A stretch of DNA of 64,000 nucleotides from Pseudomonas sp. FEN (GCF_904067045.1 NZ_CAJFDC010000016.1:186001-250000); one strand, 5' to 3'. Positions 24,434 through 34,736 are shown, counted from the first letter of the stretch. Made by a program: numbers and translations. The notes: a model not told the origin generated them from the letters alone.

Positions 24434-27400
24434 GCGGAAAAACCGCTTGACCCCTTCAAGCCCATCATCGATATAAGTAAAGATCACTGGCACCACCAAC
24501 AGGCTCAGCACCGTCGAAGCGAGCAGGCCCCCGATCACCACCACCGCCATCGGCTGGCGAAAACTCGATTCCCCACCCCATCCGAGAGCCGTCGGCAACA
24601 TGCCCGCGCCCATGGCGATAGTGGTCATCAGAATCGGCTGGGCGCGCTTGTGGCAAGCATCCATCAAGGCGTCATAGCGGCTCAGGCCCTGGTCCCGACG
24701 AGCCATGATCGCGTACTCCACCAACAGGATCGAATTCTTGGTCACGATCCCCATCAACATCAGCAAGCCGATGACCGAGGCCAGGGAAAAGCTCATCCCG
24801 CCGATCAACAATGCCAACAAAGCGCCGCCCAGCGACAGCGGCAAGGCCGAGAGGATGGTCAGCGGTTGCATGAAATCGTGAAACAGCAGTACCAGCACCG
24901 AGTAAATGCAGAACACGCCGACGGCCATGGCCAGGCTGAAATTGCCGAACAGTTCGCTCATCAACTGCAGCTCGCCCTGCTCCACCCATTTTATTTGTGC
25001 CGGCAGGTGTTGCATCACCGGCAACTGCCTGACCTGCTCCATCACCTCACCCAGATTGCGACCATTGAGTTCGATGGACAGGCTGACATTGCGCAGGCGG
25101 TCCAGCCGATCGATCTGCGCCGGCCCGCTGCCCATGCTGATTTCGCCCAAGGACGCGAGCGCGACCTGACCGTCACGGCCCTTGACCCGCAGTTGGGCGA
25201 TATTGTCCAGGTCGCTGCGTACTTGCGGTTGCATGCGCACCCGTACATCCACTTGCCGCTGGGACAGATTGATCTTGCCCAGGGATGATGAATATTCGCC
25301 GTAGGTAGCCATGCGCAAGGTGTCGGCGATATCCTGGCTGCTGATACCTTGCTCGGCCGCCCGGGCAAAATCCGGGCGCATCTGGATTTCCGGGCGCTGC
25401 GTCGCCGTGCTCGACGTCACGTTGCCGATCCCCTTGAGCTGGCGCAGCTGGGGCTCAAGGGCGGCGGCGGTACGCTCGAGCAAATCACCATCGTCGCTGG
25501 CCAGGACAATGTCCAGGCGTTCACCGCTGCGGTCCCCCCCGACATTGACCCGCACCCCAGGCAAGCCACGCAGTGCGTCGCGCATCTTCGCCTCGACCAC
25601 GGACTGTTTCAGCGCACGCTCACCGCGCGGCAGCAGGTCGACGGTCAGGACCGCCTTGCGATTACCACCGCCGGCGACATCGCCACTGCCCACCGCGGCG
25701 AAAACATGGGCCACTTCGGCAATGGCGCGCAAGCGTGCGTCGGCCCGCAAGGTCATCGCGCCGGTCTGCGCCAGGCTGCTGCCCGGCGTCAGTTCCAGGC
25801 TGACGGTACTGCGCGCATTGTCCTGGGCCGGCAGAAAGCTGGTGGGCAGCAGTGGGATCAGGGCCAGGGAGCCGAGGAACAGCACGCCGACCAGGGCCAG
25901 GGTGGTCCTTCGCCGATTCAGGCTCGCCCGGATCCAGCCCAGATAGCGGGTCATCAAGACACTGTCGGGCTCGACATGAGGCCTGGCCTTGAGCACATAC
26001 GCGGCCATCATTGGTGTCAGCAAGCGGGCCACCAGCAGAGAAAACAACAGCGCCGCGCTGGCGGTCACGCCGAACTGTCGGAACAGCTTGCCGGAAACCC
26101 CACCCATGAAAGCGGTGGGCAGGAACACCGCCACCAGGGTCACGGTGGTAGCCAGCACCGCCAGGCCGATTTCGGCGGAAGCCTCGATGGCCGCCTGACG
26201 CGGGCTTTTACCTTGGCGCAGGTGCCGCGCGATATTCTCGACTTCGACAATGGCATCATCCACCAGGACGCCGATCACCAGGGCCAGGGCCAGCAGGGAA
26301 ATGGCGTTGAGGCTGAACCCGGCGAAATACATCACGCCGAAAGTCGGGATGATCGACAGCGGCAGTGCCGTGGCCACGACCAGGGTCGCCCGCCAGTCAC
26401 GCAGGAACCACCAGACCACCAATACCGCCAGCAACATCCCTTCGTACAGCAGCGCCATGGAACCGCGATAGTTTTCCAGCACCGGCTCGACGGTATTGCT
26501 CGCCTCCTCGAATCGGACATCGGTGTGTTGCCGGGAAAAGCGGCTGATCGCCTGGCGCACATCCGCCGTCACCCCGACATCGGAAAAGCCCAGGGAACGG
26601 ATCACCTGGAAGCCGATGACCGGCTGGCCATCACGGTAAGCCCGAGTGCTGCGCTCGGCATGGGTGTCACGCACCGTGGCCAGCTGCTGCAAGGCCAGCA
26701 TGCGCCCCTCGCCGATGGGTATGCGGATGTCGCCGAGAGCCGCCGGATCGTCAATGGCGCCGAGGATGCGTACCGCCTGCTGGCCACTGCCCAGGTCGCC
26801 CTGGCCACCGGAGTTGTCTTTCTGCATCGCCCGCAAGCGACTGGCCACGTCCGTCACGCTCAGGCCCAGGCCGGCCATCATCGCCGGATCGAGATCGACC
26901 TGGACTTCGCGGTCCACGCCACCGACCCGGACGATCTTCGCCACCCCGCGCACCGCCAGGAGTTGTTTGCTCAGTTCATTGTCGACAAACCATGACAAGG
27001 CCTCTTCGTCCAACCGCGGGGCCGCCACAACATAGGTCAGCAAGGCCGAGGTATTGCTGGTCAAGCGTGATACCGATGGTGTATTGAGGTTCGCCGGCAA
27101 CTCCGGCATGGCGCTGTCCACCGCATTGCGCACTTCATTGAGGGCCTCGTTGCCATCCTTGTCGATGGCAAAGTTCACGCTGATGCTCACGCTGCCGTCG
27201 GCAATCAACGTGGTGACATGCCGCAACAAGCGCAGCGACGTCAGTTTGTCCTCGATCTTGCGTGCCACCTCGGTTTCCAACTGCTCGGGTGCCGCCCCCT
27301 CCAGGGCGGCACTGATGACCACGGTGGGCAGGTCGGTATCCGGAAAGTCCTGGATGCCGAGTCGATCCAGGCCGAACACACCGAACACTGTCAGCAGCAC

Positions 27401-27454
27401 GAACAGCATGACCGCCGGGACCGGATAGCGAATCGACAGCGCCGAGATATTCAT
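24422..27454 (-). CDS. RND efflux transporter, inner-membrane permease (lipopeptide locus)
   Basis: The 1,010-residue protein is an RND permease. The N-terminal span is in MNISALSIRYPVPAVMLF; two large periplasmic loops (about residues 35-330 and 555-860) are framed by spans; the proton-relay aspartates lie in VIGVLVDDAIVEVENI. It pumps substrate from the periplasm or inner membrane with proton entry. It is the last gene of a leftward operon with the fusion protein (4-bp ATGA overlap) and the outer-membrane lipoprotein. The same gene set (PseABC) in P. syringae promotes syringopeptin/syringomycin export, as I recall, so a role in export of or resistance to the lipopeptide made here is inferred. 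Confidence 0.93.
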   Translation of the reverse strand: MNISALSIRYPVPAVMLFVLLTVFGVFGLDRLGIQDFPDTDLPTVVISAALEGAAPEQLETEVARKIEDKLTSLRLLRHVTTLIADGSVSISVNFAIDKDGNEALNEVRNAVDSAMPELPANLNTPSVSRLTSNTSALLTYVVAAPRLDEEALSWFVDNELSKQLLAVRGVAKIVRVGGVDREVQVDLDPAMMAGLGLSVTDVASRLRAMQKDNSGGQGDLGSGQQAVRILGAIDDPAALGDIRIPIGEGRMLALQQLATVRDTHAERSTRAYRDGQPVIGFQVIRSLGFSDVGVTADVRQAISRFSRQHTDVRFEEASNTVEPVLENYRGSMALLYEGMLLAVLVVWWFLRDWRATLVVATALPLSIIPTFGVMYFAGFSLNAISLLALALVIGVLVDDAIVEVENIARHLRQGKSPRQAAIEASAEIGLAVLATTVTLVAVFLPTAFMGGVSGKLFRQFGVTASAALLFSLLVARLLTPMMAAYVLKARPHVEPDSVLMTRYLGWIRASLNRRRTTLALVGVLFLGSLALIPLLPTSFLPAQDNARSTVSLELTPGSSLAQTGAMTLRADARLRAIAEVAHVFAAVGSGDVAGGGNRKAVLTVDLLPRGERALKQSVVEAKMRDALRGLPGVRVNVGGDRSGERLDIVLASDDGDLLERTAAALEPQLRQLKGIGNVTSSTATQRPEIQMRPDFARAAEQGISSQDIADTLRMATYGEYSSSLGKINLSQRQVDVRVRMQPQVRSDLDNIAQLRVKGRDGQVALASLGEISMGSGPAQIDRLDRLRNVSLSIELNGRNLGEVMEQVRQLPVMQHLPAQIKWVEQGELQLMSELFGNFSLAMAVGVFCIYSVLVLLFHDFMQPLTILSALPLSLGGALLALLIGGMSFSLASVIGLLMLMGIVTKNSILLVEYAIMARRDQGLSRYDALMDACHKRAQPILMTTIAMGAGMLPTALGWGGESSFRQPMAVVVIGGLLASTVLSLLVVPVIFTYIDDGLEGVKRFFRTPR

Positions 27455-28554
27455 CGAGCCTGTGCCTCGGCCCGGACCAGGGTCACACTGGCGCCGTCAC
27501 TGAGAAAGGCCGCGCCGCTACGGACGATCTGCTCCTGTTCCGCCAGGCCCGCGACGATCTCCACCGCCCGCCCGCGGCGGCGCCCGACCTCGACACCCTG
27601 CTGGCTGACGTGCAGGTCCGGGCCGAGCACGAACACGTAGGAGCGACCATCGCGCAACACCACCGCGGTGTCCGGAACACTCAGCGCCATGCTGGGCGCC
27701 AGTTCGATGCGCCCACTGGCGTACATGCCGGCCCGCGCCATCGATCCCACGGGCAAGGATACATAGACCAGCGCCCGACTGGTCTTGCTGTCGAGCATCG
27801 GCGAAACCAGCCGCACCCGACCTTCGACCGCTATTCCACCCGGCAGCTGCAGGCGCGCGGTCTGGCCGACTCGCACCCGTGACAGCTGCCGCGCGTCCAG
27901 TTCGGCCTGCCATTCGATACGGCCATCGCGGATCATCCGGAACAGTTCGGCACCGGCCGCCACCACATCCCCGAGCAAGGCCTTGCGGCCGGAGATGACC
28001 CCATCGTCCACCGCTACGATGCGGGTCTGCGCCAGTTTGATGCGGGTGCTGCGCAGGTCGGCGTTCGCCGAGGCCAGGTTGGCTTCGGCGGTCTGCACCT
28101 TGACCCGATACTCTTCCAGTTGCTGCTCCGACAAAGCCCCGCTCTGCCCGACCAACGCCGCCCGCCGTGCGTTGGAGCGAGCCTCCTGCAATTGTGCGCG
28201 GGCCTGGGCGACCGCGGCCTGCTGCTTGTTTTCCTCGGCCAGCACACTGTCAGCGGCCAGGGTCGCCAGGACCTGGCCCTTCTTCACTCGGTCGCCGATA
28301 TCGGCGTTCAGGCTGGCGATACGCAGGCTGCCGGTTTCGGCACTGATCACCGCTTCCTGCCAGGGCGCCAGTGCTCCGCTGGCCACCAACTCCTGCGGCC
28401 AGTCTTCAGGGTGTGGCTGCACCGCCTCGACGCTCAGGCTGGTGGCCGGCGCGGGTAGCGCCGCTGGCGCCAGCCCGGCGCGGCCAAAGATCAGCCACCC
28501 CGACACTATCAGCGCGGCTGCCGCCAGCACTCCATAACCCAAAGTCGCCTTCAT
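27451..28554 (-). CDS. RND efflux periplasmic adaptor (membrane fusion protein)
   Basis: The 367-residue adaptor begins with an anchoring span (GYGVLAAAALIVSGWLIFGR). It has the lipoyl/hairpin organisation of the HlyD/AcrA family: a half-lipoyl region (SLNADIGDRVKKGQVLATL), a coiled-coil hairpin rich in Ala, Gln and Glu at about residues 115-165, and the second half-lipoyl region with RIVAVDDGVISGRKALLGDV. It connects the RND permease to the outer-membrane channel. Start and stop overlap both neighbours by 4 bp (ATGA), so the three proteins are translationally coupled and made in equal supply. Confidence 0.92.
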   Translation of the reverse strand: MKATLGYGVLAAAALIVSGWLIFGRAGLAPAALPAPATSLSVEAVQPHPEDWPQELVASGALAPWQEAVISAETGSLRIASLNADIGDRVKKGQVLATLAADSVLAEENKQQAAVAQARAQLQEARSNARRAALVGQSGALSEQQLEEYRVKVQTAEANLASANADLRSTRIKLAQTRIVAVDDGVISGRKALLGDVVAAGAELFRMIRDGRIEWQAELDARQLSRVRVGQTARLQLPGGIAVEGRVRLVSPMLDSKTSRALVYVSLPVGSMARAGMYASGRIELAPSMALSVPDTAVVLRDGRSYVFVLGPDLHVSQQGVEVGRRRGRAVEIVAGLAEQEQIVRSGAAFLSDGASVTLVRAEAQAR

Positions 28555-29981
28555 GCCCCGCCTCGTGCCGGCGCACCGCTGGCCAACCTGTCAGGAGTGT
28601 CCCGCCAGCCACCGCCCAGGGCCTTGTACAGTGCAATCCAGTAACGCACCTGATTCTGCTGCAGGGTGATCAACTCGATCTGCGCCGACAGCGCCGAGCG
28701 CCGGGCCAGTTCGCGATCCAGCAAGCTGGCATTGCCGGCGTGCCAGTTGCGATCGATAGCCTGGAAATATTCCTGGTAACCATCGGTGGCGCGCTGCGCA
28801 TCGGTTTCCGAACGCCGTGCGGCATCCAGGCGTACCAGCGATTGCTCGACTTCCATCACCGCCTTGCGCAGGGTCTGCCGATAGGTCGCCAGGGCCGTGT
28901 CATAGCCGGCCCGGGCCGTGTCCACCGCGGCACGCCGCTTGCCGCCATCGAATAGCGGGACGCTGAGTTGCGGACCGAGGCTCCAGGTCCGGCTGTAGGC
29001 ACCGGTGGTGTTGCCCACGACAAAGGAGCCGACCAGGCCCAGGCTGGGCAGGCGGTCGGCCTGGGCCGCGCCGATCCGTGCATTCGCCGCGGCCAGCTCG
29101 CGTTCGCTGGAGGCCAGGTCCGGGCGCTGGCGCAGCAGGTTGGCGGGTATTTCCCGCACGTCCAACAGTGCCGGTTCCGGCAAACGCCCTGGCGTCTGGC
29201 CAAGCACTTCACGCAGTTGCTCCTCACGGCTGCCGGTCAGGGCCACCAGGCTCTTGAGCAGCACATCACATTCGCTTTGCTGATTGTTCAGAGTCGCGTT
29301 ACTGGCGGCGGCACTGGCATCGGTCAGCGCGGCATCGGCGGCGGCGGTGAAACCGGCCTGGAACGACAAGCGCGTCAGGCGCGCGGTCTGGTCCTGGGAT
29401 TGCGCCTGGTCGCGATAGGCGTTCACCAGCATCTGGCAGCCACGGTACTGCACGAAGTCATCACCGACCTCGGCGGCCAGGGACACCCGCGCCTCATGCC
29501 AGTCATCGACCCGCGCCTGCAGCAAACTGCGCGAGGCTTCGTCGTTGCGCCGCAACTTGCCGAACAGATCCAGTTCCCAGGTCGCGTCAAGCGTGGCACC
29601 GGAGGTGCTACCGCGCTGATTCTGCCCGCTCTGGCGCAGGCCCGCGCGGGCCTTGCTCAAGCCGCCATTGAGTTGTGGTTGGCCAGCGGCGACGCTGCCA
29701 TCCAGGGTCGCCCGGGCCTCGGCAATACGCGCCAGCGCCTGGTCCAGGGAGGGGCTGTCCGCCTCGGCCAGGCGCAACAGGGTCGCCAGCGCCGGGTCAT
29801 TGAACTGTTGCCACCAATCGTTCAACCCAACCACCGAGGCGCCATGGGGCAACGGCGCATACCACTGGCGGGCCACTGGCACCGCCGGCAGGCGGTAATC
29901 CGGCCCCAGCGTGCAGCCGCCCAGCAGCGTCGCGAACAACATCGACAGCAGGTGGCGGGCAGTAGGTTTGGCGATAGGCAT
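28551..29981 (-). CDS. NodT/OprM-type outer-membrane efflux lipoprotein
   Basis: The 476-residue protein has a lipoprotein signal with lipobox LLGGC near residue 23, then the OprM/NodT family region. Two OEP repeats, each with a long helical hairpin (LARIAEARATLDGSVAAGQP; LASSERELAAANARIGAAQA), make the trimeric channel. I start at the ATG at 29981, which has GAGAG upstream; the frame upstream continues without a ribosome site. It is the first gene of the leftward pump operon. It is also the only outer-membrane channel gene in view, so it could serve MacAB as well. Confidence 0.92.
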   Translation of the reverse strand: MPIAKPTARHLLSMLFATLLGGCTLGPDYRLPAVPVARQWYAPLPHGASVVGLNDWWQQFNDPALATLLRLAEADSPSLDQALARIAEARATLDGSVAAGQPQLNGGLSKARAGLRQSGQNQRGSTSGATLDATWELDLFGKLRRNDEASRSLLQARVDDWHEARVSLAAEVGDDFVQYRGCQMLVNAYRDQAQSQDQTARLTRLSFQAGFTAAADAALTDASAAASNATLNNQQSECDVLLKSLVALTGSREEQLREVLGQTPGRLPEPALLDVREIPANLLRQRPDLASSERELAAANARIGAAQADRLPSLGLVGSFVVGNTTGAYSRTWSLGPQLSVPLFDGGKRRAAVDTARAGYDTALATYRQTLRKAVMEVEQSLVRLDAARRSETDAQRATDGYQEYFQAIDRNWHAGNASLLDRELARRSALSAQIELITLQQNQVRYWIALYKALGGGWRDTPDRLASGAPARGGA

Positions 29982-30260
29982 AACGCTCTCGGAGACACCT
30001 GAGTGCAGGTACCCTGGGAAATAGGAAAACAGATGGCGGCGCAGACGGCTACGAAGGCAGACCCGGGGTTTTCTTCCCCACGCCATAAAGTCCTTTCGTG
30101 GCACGCATTTAATCCCAGGGCCGGCGACCTGTCTGACATGGAAAACGGGGACATCCCGGGCGCGATAAAGTGGCGATCAGCGATGGGCTCCATACAGAAT
30201 CGGGCTCAGCTCGAAATGAGCCGCCAATGAATTCGCACCTGGGCCAATGAGTGATCGACT

Positions 30261-31604
30261 ATGGATGAGTTAAGTAATCTCAAGAAATTGGAGTCGAACG
30301 CGCGCACCTACGCGGCGACGTTCCAACGTCTGTTTGTCAGCGGCAAGGGCATGCGGGTCAAGGATGCCAACGGTCAGGAGTACCTCGATTGCCTGTCGAA
30401 TGCCGGCACCCTGGCGTTGGGTCACAATCCACCCGTGGTACGTGACGCGGTGATCGAGTTCCTCAACAGCGATCATCTGCAACAGGCGCTGGACCTGGCC
30501 ACGCCGGCCAAGCACGCGTTCGTGCAGGAACTGTTCGCGACGCTACCGGCCGGTCTGCGGGATAACAGCAAAATACTGTTCTGCGGCCCCAGCGGTTCGG
30601 ACGCGGTCGAAGCAGCGATCAAACTGGCCCGCCATTACACCCGACGCTCGACGCTGATGGCCTTCCACGGCGGCTACCACGGCATGACCGCCGGGGCGTT
30701 ATCGGCCATGGGCAACCTCAATCCCAAGGTCGGCCTGGTGCCCCAGGGCACCCACTTCCTGCCCTTCCCCTACCGCTTCCGCTGCCCGTTCGGCACCGAC
30801 GGCGAGCACACCGACCGGCTTTCCATCGACTACATCCGCACCGTGCTCCGCGACCCGGAAAGCGGTGTACCGAAACCGGCGGCGGTGGTGGTCGAGGTGA
30901 TCCAGGGTGAAGGCGGTTGCATACCGGCCTCGGCCGAGTGGCTCAGGGCCCTGCGCGAGATCACCCGGGAACAGGACATCCTGTTGATCGTCGACGAAGT
31001 GCAAACCGGGCTGGGACGCACCGGCAGCCTGTTCGCCATCGAACACGCGGGCATCACCCCCGATATTCTAGTGTTGTCCAAGGCCATCGGCGGTGGCTAC
31101 CCGATGTCGGTGATCGTCTATGCCGAGCACCTGGACACCTGGGGCCCGGGCATGCATGCCGGGACCTTTCGCGGCAACCAGGTGGCCATGGTCGCCGGCA
31201 CCGCCACCCTGCGCTATATCAAGCAGCATGACCTGGCGGCCCAGGCCGCGCGCCGTGGCGAGCAGTTGCAAAGCGGGTTGGAAGACATCGCCCGGCACTT
31301 CCCGTTTATTGGCGATGTGCGTGGACGCGGGTTGATGCTCGGGGTGGAAATCGTCAAGCCGGGCAGCGCCGCGCGGCCGGGACTGGGCGATGGTGCGCGG
31401 GCGCGGGCGATCAAGCTCGAGTGCTTCGACAACGGCATGATGATCGAGACCGGCGGACGCCACAGCGCGGTCCTGCGCTTCCTGCCGCCGCTGACCATTA
31501 CCGAAACGGAAGTCGGCATGGTCCTCGATCGCTTCGAACAGGCCCTCAAGCGCAGCAGCGCGGCCCGGGTCTCCAACATCGGCGCGCTGGGCCAAGACCT
31601 GTAG
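30261..31604 (+). CDS. dat: Diaminobutyrate--2-oxoglutarate aminotransferase (class III)
   Basis: The 447-residue PLP enzyme belongs to aminotransferase class III. GPSGSDAVEAAIKLARHYT and FHGGYHGMTAGALSAMGN bind the cofactor, LIVDEVQTGLGRTGSLF gives the Asp, and LVLSKAIGGGYPMSVIVY holds the Schiff-base lysine. The N-terminal pattern matches the diaminobutyrate aminotransferases that convert aspartate semialdehyde and glutamate to L-2,4-diaminobutyrate. This fits the cluster: NRPS module 7 of the window has a Dab-type code. The gene is alone on the plus strand between the pump operon and macB, so it has its own promoter in 29982-30260. It converges on macB with a 10-bp gap. Confidence 0.9.
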   Translation: MDELSNLKKLESNARTYAATFQRLFVSGKGMRVKDANGQEYLDCLSNAGTLALGHNPPVVRDAVIEFLNSDHLQQALDLATPAKHAFVQELFATLPAGLRDNSKILFCGPSGSDAVEAAIKLARHYTRRSTLMAFHGGYHGMTAGALSAMGNLNPKVGLVPQGTHFLPFPYRFRCPFGTDGEHTDRLSIDYIRTVLRDPESGVPKPAAVVVEVIQGEGGCIPASAEWLRALREITREQDILLIVDEVQTGLGRTGSLFAIEHAGITPDILVLSKAIGGGYPMSVIVYAEHLDTWGPGMHAGTFRGNQVAMVAGTATLRYIKQHDLAAQAARRGEQLQSGLEDIARHFPFIGDVRGRGLMLGVEIVKPGSAARPGLGDGARARAIKLECFDNGMMIETGGRHSAVLRFLPPLTITETEVGMVLDRFEQALKRSSAARVSNIGALGQDL

Positions 31605-31614
31605 GAGCCCCCCC

Positions 31615-33576
31615 TCAATCCCGCGCCAGCGCCTCGATCGGATCCAGTCGGGCGGCGTTGCGCGCCGGGACGAAGCCGAACACGATACCAATCAACGTCG
31701 AACAGATGAACGCGGTGACAATCGAGCTGACCGAGAACACCATCTGCCACTCCTTGACCAGCAGGGAAAACACATAGCCGATACCGAACGACAGGGTAAT
31801 ACCGATCACCCCACCGATCAGGCAGACCATCACCGCCTCCACCAGGAACTGCTGGCGAATATCCGACTGACGTGCCCCCACGGCCATGCGAATGCCGATC
31901 TCACGGGTCCGCTCGGTCACCGACACCAGCATGATATTCATCACCCCGATGCCCCCCACCGCCAGCGAGATCACCGCGATCAACGACAACAGCAAGGCCA
32001 GCGACTGGCTGGTCTTCTGCACCGTCTGCATCACGCTGTCGAGGTTGTAGGTGAAGAAATCCTTGGTCCCGTGGCGCTTCTCCATCAGCTTGTTGACGTT
32101 GTCCTCGACCACCTTGCTCGGCTGCCCATCCTTGATCCGCACCGTGATGCTGTCCAGGTAGCGCTGGCCCAGCACCCGGCCCGCCGCGGTCTCGTAAGGC
32201 ATCCAGATATTCAGGTTCTTGCTGGTGTTGAAGATGCTCTTCTTGTCCTCGGTCACGCCGATCACCGTGCACGGCAGGTTATCCACCAGGATCACCTGGC
32301 CCAGCGGATCAACCGTCGGGCCGAACAGGCGGGTCCGGGTGTTGTGGTCGATCACCACCATCTGCGCCTGGCGCCGGGCATCGTCCTTGTTGAACGCCAC
32401 CCCCGAGCCCATCTTGATCCCGCGGACCTGGAAGTAACTCGGGCTGACCCCACTGACCGTCGCCGTCACGTCGATGTTGCGGTAGCGCACCAACAGGTTG
32501 CGGCCGATGTTCGGCGAGGCACTGTCGATGTAGTACTGGCTGCTCAAGGCCGCCACATCGGACAGCGCCAGGGTCTCGATGCCCCCCGATTTGCTGTCGC
32601 CCCAGTCGTTGCCGGGAAAAATCTCGATGGTGTTGCTGCCGATGGCCTCGATGTCCTTGAGCACATAACGCTTGGCCCCTTCGCCAATGGCCACGATCGA
32701 CACCACCGAGGTGATGCCGATGATGATCCCGAGCATGGTCAACAAAGTACGCATGCGGTGCGAAATCAGCGCCACCCAGGCCATCGCGAAGGCTTCCTGG
32801 AACAGCGCGAAACGGGCCATCAGCCGGTTGCCCTGCTTGGGCTTGGCCGGCAGGCGCTGGGTGGTTTTTTCATTGCCCAGCGGGCGATTCGGGTTGACCC
32901 GGTCGCTGACGATCTCACCGTCACGCATCTCGATGATGCGCTCGGCATGGGCCGCCACCTTGTCATCATGGGTCACCAGGATCACCGTGTGCCCGGCGCT
33001 GTTGAGCTCCAGCAGGATCTTCATCACCTCCTTGCCGCTGACGCTGTCCAGGGCCCCGGTGGGTTCGTCGGCAAGGATGATCTCGCCGCCATTCATCAGC
33101 GCCCGGGCGATACTGACCCGCTGTTGCTGGCCACCCGACAACTGGCTTGGCCGATGGCCCAGATGTCCCGCCAGGCCCAGGCGCTCCAGCAACTCCTGGG
33201 CGCGACCGTAGCGCTTGCTCTCGCCGGTACCGGCATACACCGCCGGCATCTCGACGTTGTGGGTCGCCCCCAGATGCGGCAACAGGTGATAGCGCTGGAA
33301 AATGAAACCGAAATGATCGCGGCGCAACTCCGCCAGTTCATCATCGCTCAAAGTACTGGTTTCACGGCCATCGACCTGGTAGCTGCCGCTGTTGGCGTGG
33401 TCCAGGCAACCGAGCACGTTCATCAAGGTCGACTTGCCCGAGCCCGAGGCGCCGGTAATGGCCACCAGCTCGCCGGCATTGATCGTCAGGTTGATGTCCT
33501 TGAGGGCGATAAAGTCCTTCTCGCCGGCGACGAACCGGCGGGTAATGCCCTTGAGTTCCAGCAGAGGTCGGCTCAT
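31615..33576 (-). CDS. macB: MacB-type ABC exporter (ATPase plus permease)
   Basis: The 653-residue protein joins an N-terminal ATPase (Walker A GASGSGKST at 42-50; signature LSGGQQQRVSIARAL; Walker B IILADEPTGALD) to a FtsX/MacB-type permease with four spans: one after the ATPase (about residue 275) and three at the C-terminus, enclosing a large periplasmic domain. It exports peptides and lipopeptides from the periplasm with MacA and an outer-membrane channel. In Pseudomonas lipopeptide clusters this pair is the usual product exporter. It starts 2 bp after the macA stop, so the two are co-transcribed. Confidence 0.95.
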   Translation of the reverse strand: MSRPLLELKGITRRFVAGEKDFIALKDINLTINAGELVAITGASGSGKSTLMNVLGCLDHANSGSYQVDGRETSTLSDDELAELRRDHFGFIFQRYHLLPHLGATHNVEMPAVYAGTGESKRYGRAQELLERLGLAGHLGHRPSQLSGGQQQRVSIARALMNGGEIILADEPTGALDSVSGKEVMKILLELNSAGHTVILVTHDDKVAAHAERIIEMRDGEIVSDRVNPNRPLGNEKTTQRLPAKPKQGNRLMARFALFQEAFAMAWVALISHRMRTLLTMLGIIIGITSVVSIVAIGEGAKRYVLKDIEAIGSNTIEIFPGNDWGDSKSGGIETLALSDVAALSSQYYIDSASPNIGRNLLVRYRNIDVTATVSGVSPSYFQVRGIKMGSGVAFNKDDARRQAQMVVIDHNTRTRLFGPTVDPLGQVILVDNLPCTVIGVTEDKKSIFNTSKNLNIWMPYETAAGRVLGQRYLDSITVRIKDGQPSKVVEDNVNKLMEKRHGTKDFFTYNLDSVMQTVQKTSQSLALLLSLIAVISLAVGGIGVMNIMLVSVTERTREIGIRMAVGARQSDIRQQFLVEAVMVCLIGGVIGITLSFGIGYVFSLLVKEWQMVFSVSSIVTAFICSTLIGIVFGFVPARNAARLDPIEALARD

Positions 33577-33578
33577 GG

Positions 33579-34736
33579 TCAGGCTCCCGCTACCGCTGGC
33601 GTTGCCGACGGCTCGCCGATGACCACCTTGTCACCTTCGGCCAGGCCGCTCTTGATTTCGACCCGGACGTTGTTGTTGATACCGGTCTGCACGTTGCGGA
33701 TCTGCGCCTGCCCCTGGTCGTCCACCACCCGCACCGGGAAGCTGCCGTCCTGGTTCTTGTCGCCCAGCGCCGCGACCGGCACTGTCAGCACGGCCTTGCC
33801 CTGGTCACGGACGATATGCACCTGGGCGGTCATGGAGATGCGCAGGCGGTGATCCGGGTTTGGCACATCGAACAGGGCGTTGTAGAACACCGCGGTGTTC
33901 TGCTTGCTGGCGCTGGTGGCCTGGGCATCGAGGAAATTCTGCGGCGCGGGCTCGGTGCCCCTCAACTTGGCGTAATAACGTTTGTCGGCGTCACCGAGGA
34001 TGGTGAAATACACTTCCTGGCCCGGGACGATATGAATCACGTCGGCTTCGGAGACCTGGGCCTTGACAGTCATGGTGTCCAGGTCAGCGAGTTTGAGGAT
34101 GACCGGGGTCAGTTGGCTGGCGATCACGGTCTGGCCTTCCTGGGTCACGATACCCACCACATCACCGCTGATAGGCGCGGCGATACGGGTGTAGCCCAGA
34201 TTGACCCGGGCGGTCTCGACCTGGATCCGCGCATCCCTGACCTGAGCTTCCAGCGACAGCAGGTTGGCCCCCTTGACCTCGAAGTTCGATTGCGCGGTCT
34301 CGAAGTCCTGCTTGGAAATCGCATCATCCAGGCGCAGCAGCTTGTAGCGCTCGTAGGTGGCCTTGGCATCCTTGAGTTGTGAAGCGGCGGCCTGCTTCTG
34401 TGCGATCAGGTTCTCTTCATTGACCTGGGCCTGACGCAGGGAATTCTGCAGCACCACCGGATCGATTTCCGCCAGCCACTGGCCCTGGGTAACCTTGTCA
34501 CCGAGCTTGACCTTCAGCGACTTGAGCTGACCCGAAACCTGCGCACCGACATCGACCTGCTTGATGCCTTGCAGCACCCCGCTGGCGAGGACGGCGTTCT
34601 CGATATCCGCGCGCTCGACCTTGGCGGTCAAGTACTCCGGCGGTTTGGCCGGGGCTTGTACGCTGTAGAGAACAATTGCCGCCAGGACCAGCAGCACCAC
34701 CACTATTACCACTTTGCGAAACTTCAACTTTTTCAT
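33579..34736 (-). CDS. macA: MacA-type periplasmic adaptor
   Basis: The 385-residue adaptor starts MKKLKFRKVVIVVVLLVLAA, a membrane anchor; the longer open frame upstream runs into the NRPS gene and is rejected. It has the split lipoyl motif (KVKLGDKVTQGQWLAEIDP; TRIAAPISGDVVGIVTQEGQ), a coiled-coil hairpin at about residues 90-165 (LIAQKQAAASQLKDAKATYE), and a barrel and membrane-proximal region. It links MacB to an outer-membrane channel. It lies 64 bp downstream of the NRPS stop and 2 bp before macB, so NRPS, macA and macB probably form one transcription unit. Confidence 0.95.
   Translation of the reverse strand: MKKLKFRKVVIVVVLLVLAAIVLYSVQAPAKPPEYLTAKVERADIENAVLASGVLQGIKQVDVGAQVSGQLKSLKVKLGDKVTQGQWLAEIDPVVLQNSLRQAQVNEENLIAQKQAAASQLKDAKATYERYKLLRLDDAISKQDFETAQSNFEVKGANLLSLEAQVRDARIQVETARVNLGYTRIAAPISGDVVGIVTQEGQTVIASQLTPVILKLADLDTMTVKAQVSEADVIHIVPGQEVYFTILGDADKRYYAKLRGTEPAPQNFLDAQATSASKQNTAVFYNALFDVPNPDHRLRISMTAQVHIVRDQGKAVLTVPVAALGDKNQDGSFPVRVVDDQGQAQIRNVQTGINNNVRVEIKSGLAEGDKVVIGEPSATPAVAGA

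Noticed and set aside
29997..30010. ACCTG-N4-CAGGT palindrome upstream of the pump operon as a lux box
   Set aside because: The half sites are only 4 bp apart; LuxR-type sites have 10 bp between CTG and CAG.
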